Assembly (NCBI GenBank): GCA_003508565.1
Contig: DNUI01000266.1
Coordinates: forward strand, 1-8,829
Reading direction: 5' to 3'
Origin: Syntrophaceae bacterium
GTDB lineage: Bacteria > Desulfobacterota > Syntrophia > Syntrophales > UBA2185
Length of the DNA stretch: 8,829 nucleotides
Positions 6,724 through 8,829 of the stretch are shown piece after piece. Under the pieces are notes generated by a model. That model had not been told where the DNA came from and did no database searches. It was given only the letters and a program-made list of their open reading frames with translations. A program made the position numbers and the translations under genes. Numbering within the stretch: position 1 is the stretch's first letter; each line of letters begins with the position of its first letter.

Positions 6724-7377
6724 ATGAGAGATATGCTTGTCAACGGCGCCTTCTCATTAGGCATAACTCTCTCAGAAAAAGAATTAGCCTCGTTTGCAAC
6801 ATATCAAGGGGAACTCCTGCACTGGAATAAAAAAATCAATTTAGTCTCAGTAAAATCAGACCTCGACATTCCCATCAAGCATTTCCTTGACTCTCTGACA
6901 CTCGTACCGTTCATTCAAGATACACGCGGTCAGGTTCTCGACATAGGATCAGGTGCCGGATTTCCGGGAATACCCCTGAAAATCGCCATTGATGCATTAA
7001 ACATCTCCCTTCTTGAATCTTCACGCAAAAAAGCGTCTTTTCTCAAGCACATTATCCGCAGTTTACACCTCACAGATATTACCGTCATTCACAATCGGGC
7101 CGAATGCCTTATGGAAGATGAAACCTATCGGGGCAGTTTTGCGATCATCATTTCAAGAGCCACATTGAAACTGCCGCAATTCTTCCGCATGGGAGCATAT
7201 TTTCTGGCTCCGAAAGGCATCCTGCTCGCCATGAAAAGTAAAAGAGTTGAGGAAGAATTTACGGAAGCGGAAAATATTTCACAAAACCTGGGATTTCAAT
7301 ATGTTGCACGCCATGATATAACCTTGCCTATGACGGGTGATTTTAGAACTATAATAATGTATGAAAAGGCTTTTTAA
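6724..7377 (+). CDS. rsmG: 16S rRNA (guanine-527-N7)-methyltransferase
   Basis: RsmG (GidB) makes m7G527 in 16S rRNA using S-adenosylmethionine. The 217-residue length is normal for the family. Family landmarks are HWNKKINLVS (33-42), HFLDSLTL (53-60), the SAM-binding LDIGSGAGFPGIPL (72-85), SLLESSRKKASFLKH (95-109) and ISRAT (143-147), followed by the GILLAMKSKR strand (165-174). An in-frame TAA at 6709-6711 means the start is either this ATG, with a weak GGAA nine to twelve bases upstream, or Met4 at 6733. The gene precedes parA-parB, as is common near bacterial origins, but mnmG, usually just upstream, is missing; the 154-base gap before it shows no convincing promoter or terminator. Confidence 0.95.
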   Translation: MRDMLVNGAFSLGITLSEKELASFATYQGELLHWNKKINLVSVKSDLDIPIKHFLDSLTLVPFIQDTRGQVLDIGSGAGFPGIPLKIAIDALNISLLESSRKKASFLKHIIRSLHLTDITVIHNRAECLMEDETYRGSFAIIISRATLKLPQFFRMGAYFLAPKGILLAMKSKRVEEEFTEAENISQNLGFQYVARHDITLPMTGDFRTIIMYEKAF

Positions 7378-7392
7378 GCGTCCCTGTCAGTC

Positions 7393-7415
7393 AAAAAAAA
7401 TTGCTTCGCAAGCAG
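7393..7415 (-). terminator. weak intrinsic-terminator-like hairpin facing the minus strand
   Basis: On the minus strand TGCTT-GCG-AAGCA (7402-7414) forms a five-pair hairpin followed after one base by eight T (7393-7400). The shape is that of a rho-independent terminator, but the stem is short and only two of five pairs are G-C. On the plus strand the T-run is absent, so it cannot end the rsmG transcript. No minus-strand gene is known upstream of it here. Confidence 0.3.
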
Positions 7416-7468
7416 TTAACAATCCTGTCTCCCCGCTCCCTTTCATTACATCCGCGTGAAGGACCTCA

Positions 7469-7494
7469 TAAATATACATAACCACTTATATTTA
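7469..7494. repeat. AT-rich inverted repeat, 8-base arms
   Basis: TAAATATA (7469-7476) and TATATTTA (7487-7494) are perfect inverted copies separated by ten bases, in the rsmG-parA gap. With no G-C pair the hairpin would be weak; a protein-binding site or chance in AT-rich DNA are both possible. Confidence 0.4.
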
Positions 7495-7504
7495 CTGGGT
7501 TTAC

Positions 7505-7518
7505 ATTTCTGCAGAAAT
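7505..7518. promoter_or_regulatory. 14-base perfect palindrome in the parA upstream region
   Basis: ATTTCTGCAGAAAT reads the same on both strands with no spacer. It directly follows and shares one base with a -35-like TTTACA (7500-7505), which lacks a convincing -10. The symmetry suggests a dimeric repressor site, but no regulator is encoded nearby. It does not resemble the parS consensus. Confidence 0.4.
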
Positions 7519-7606
7519 TACAGTTTATGACGAATTGATCCCTTAATAAAAAAGTCAAATATTCCTTCTCAAGCATACCTTTTTATGTTAATGTTCCCGC
7601 ACAATT

Positions 7607-7640
7607 TATAACCGCACACATTATTTGGATGTTCCAATAA
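7607..7640 (+). promoter_or_regulatory. candidate parA -10 and inverted repeat over the leader
   Basis: TATAAC (7607-7612) matches the -10 consensus at five of six bases and would start transcription near 7619, although no good -35 lies at the right distance. Immediately after comes an imperfect 20-base inverted repeat (7621-7640): outer arms TTATT and AATAA, with an alternative inner pairing TTGGA (7625-7629) with TCCAA (7633-7637). It ends three bases before the parA ATG and covers the place where a ribosome binding site should be, which here is no better than a distant GGA. This could control translation or act as an operator. Confidence 0.35.
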
Positions 7641-7643
7641 ATC

Positions 7644-8414
7644 ATGCGTAAAATCATATGTATAGCTAATCAGAAAGGAGGCGTTGGCAAGACCACCACA
7701 GCCATTAATCTTGCTGCATCTCTGGCGGCAGCGGAGCAGAAAACTCTGCTCATCGACTGTGACTCCCAGGGCAACGCTACGAGTGGCGTAGGTATCGATA
7801 AGAGCATTATTAGTAAAAAAAATCTCTATCACTCTCTCATTGGCAAGTTCCCGCTGAAAGACGTTATTATCGGCACGCAATTACCTCTTCTTGATGTGGT
7901 TCCCGCCAATCAGGATCTTATAGGCATAGAAATAGAGTTTGTAGCTCTGGAAAACAGGGAAAAAAGGCTGCGCAACCTATTAAATACCCTTGATATGGCG
8001 TATGACTTCGTGATCATTGATTGTCCACCATCTCTCGGGTTTTTAACAATCAATGCTTTAGTTGCTTCTGATTCCCTCATAATTCCTCTTCAGTGTGAAT
8101 ATTTTGCCATGGAAGGTCTTGGACACCTGCTCAATACGGTGAAACTGGTCAAAACAAGGCTTAACCCTTCTTTGGGTCTTGCGGGAATATTACTTACTAT
8201 GTTTGATACAAGAAATTTGTTATCTCATCGCGTCACTGAAGATGTGAGGAAACACTTAGGAAAGAAGGTGTTTAGTACAATTATACATCGGAGCGTCAGG
8301 TTGTCTGAAAGTCCTAGTCACGGTCTTCCTATAATCCTCTATGATGTGAGATCGCGAGGCGCCATTGCATACATGGAGCTTGCGCAAGAACTTATGACCA
8401 ACGGGAGGATTTAA
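7644..8414 (+). CDS. parA: chromosome-partitioning ATPase ParA (Soj)
   Basis: ParA is a nucleoid-associated P-loop ATPase that, with ParB, segregates the replication origin region. The 256-residue length is typical of chromosomal Soj-type proteins without an N-terminal DNA-binding extension. The deviant Walker A KGGVGKTT (11-18) carries both the signature Lys11 and Lys16. IDCDSQGNAT (37-46) holds the Walker A' Asp40, and VIIDCPPSLG (123-132) is Walker B with Asp126. The LQCEYFAMEGL stretch (149-159) is the usual dimer and helical region. The start matches where Soj proteins normally begin, despite lacking a strong ribosome binding site. The stop codon abuts the parB ATG, so the two are co-transcribed and very likely translationally linked. 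A 266-base gap separates it from rsmG. Confidence 0.95.
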   Translation: MRKIICIANQKGGVGKTTTAINLAASLAAAEQKTLLIDCDSQGNATSGVGIDKSIISKKNLYHSLIGKFPLKDVIIGTQLPLLDVVPANQDLIGIEIEFVALENREKRLRNLLNTLDMAYDFVIIDCPPSLGFLTINALVASDSLIIPLQCEYFAMEGLGHLLNTVKLVKTRLNPSLGLAGILLTMFDTRNLLSHRVTEDVRKHLGKKVFSTIIHRSVRLSESPSHGLPIILYDVRSRGAIAYMELAQELMTNGRI

Positions 8415-8829
8415 ATGCCACCAAAAAGTTCCCTCGGAAAGGGCCTTGGGGCCATGTTTCCTGATCTGCTTAATGATATAAGCGCCAGGCCCTCGTTCAT
8501 CATGTGCGGAATCGAAGAGCTTTCTCCCAACCGGTTTCAGTCCCGGAAGGAATTCAGTGACCGGGAGCAGAAGCGTCTTGTCACATCTATAAAGAAAAAC
8601 GGTATCATTCAACCTATTGTTGTGCGAAGATCCGGCAACGCTTACGAGATCATCGCAGGGGAGCGCAGATGGAGAGCCGCTCAGGAAGCGGGTCTCAAAG
8701 AGGTTCCCATCATTGTGAGAGATGCCGAAGATTCACAGGCAGCGGAATTATCCCTCATAGAAAACGTGCAGCGTGAAGGGTTAAATCCCCTGGATGAGGC
8801 TGAGGCCTATCAGATGCTGATCACTACAT
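8415..8829 (+). CDS. parB: chromosome-partitioning protein ParB (Spo0J), 5' part only
   Basis: The first 138 codons of parB are present and the gene runs off the right edge. ParB is a CTP-dependent DNA clamp that loads at parS sites and stimulates ParA. The N-terminal SLGKGLGAMFPDLL (6-19) is the ParA-contacting peptide, whose basic residue is Lys9. After a linker, the ParB/Sulfiredoxin-fold CTP-binding domain begins near residue 32: IIQPIVVRR (64-72), GERRWRAA (82-89) and ENVQREGLNPLDEAEAY (116-132) are the conserved boxes. The start follows GGGAGG (8403-8408), inside the last codons of parA, with a 6-base spacer, and the ATG touches the parA TAA without a gap. The DNA-binding helix-turn-helix and the C-terminal dimer domain lie outside the window. 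Confidence 0.95.
   Translation, partial: MPPKSSLGKGLGAMFPDLLNDISARPSFIMCGIEELSPNRFQSRKEFSDREQKRLVTSIKKNGIIQPIVVRRSGNAYEIIAGERRWRAAQEAGLKEVPIIVRDAEDSQAAELSLIENVQREGLNPLDEAEAYQMLITT

Noticed and set aside
6618..6830. 70-codon plus-strand frame across the start of rsmG
   Set aside because: About half of it lies out of frame inside the well-supported rsmG, and there is no ribosome binding site or family resemblance.
7378..7643. AT-rich gap beside parA considered as a replication origin
   Set aside because: I found no TTATNCACA-type DnaA boxes on either strand, and dnaA/dnaN are not in the window.
7569..7880. 103-codon minus-strand frame overlapping parA
   Set aside because: It is antisense to the highly conserved ParA N-terminus, resembles no family, and is best explained as a shadow of parA codon structure.

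Overview
The window looks like a chromosomal segment from a Gram-negative anaerobe. I would place it in the former Deltaproteobacteria (Desulfobacterota), possibly near Syntrophales, but only tentatively. Three things point this way: inner-core lipopolysaccharide genes (hldD, kdsB), a stand-alone small siroheme sulfite reductase of the kind known from sulfate reducers and syntrophs, and an rsmG-parA-parB chromosome-partition cluster. No sequence search was possible, so family assignments rest on motifs and lengths read directly from the translations.

The left two thirds (about 5736 down to 150) is a run of six minus-strand genes. In transcription order they are a TrmJ-type tRNA 2'-O-methyltransferase, an iron-dependent alcohol dehydrogenase, hldD, kdsB, an unusual PlsC-like acyltransferase and a small ABC/AAA-type ATPase. 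Gaps are 52 to 89 bases, and hldD and kdsB overlap by four bases. HldD makes the ADP-heptose precursor and KdsB activates Kdo, so the core of the run serves LPS inner-core synthesis. The acyltransferase would fit envelope lipid chemistry. The alcohol dehydrogenase has a candidate promoter of its own at the trmJ/adh junction. The last 149 bases of the left edge hold only a doubtful 36-codon ORF.

The 173-base region between trmJ and the sulfite reductase is divergent. It carries a very good sigma70-type promoter (TTGACA, 17-base spacer, TATAGT) for the rightward gene and a weaker candidate for trmJ. The rightward gene encodes a 219-residue siroheme/[4Fe-4S] protein with an intact CX5C...CX3C cysteine set.

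The right third holds rsmG, a 266-base AT-rich intergenic region, parA and the first 138 codons of parB, which runs off the window. This is the usual origin-linked order, except that mnmG, normally found directly before rsmG, is absent and the sulfite reductase sits in its place. The rsmG-parA gap contains a 14-base perfect palindrome, an AT-rich inverted repeat, a terminator-like hairpin facing the minus strand, and an inverted repeat covering the leader just before the parA start codon, which lacks a good ribosome binding site. No canonical parS site or DnaA-box cluster was seen.

I did not find a clearly new multi-gene system. The leads most worth checking are the dehydrogenase beside the Kdo/heptose genes, the acyltransferase with a changed catalytic motif, the sulfite reductase next to the partition locus, and the structured parA leader region.
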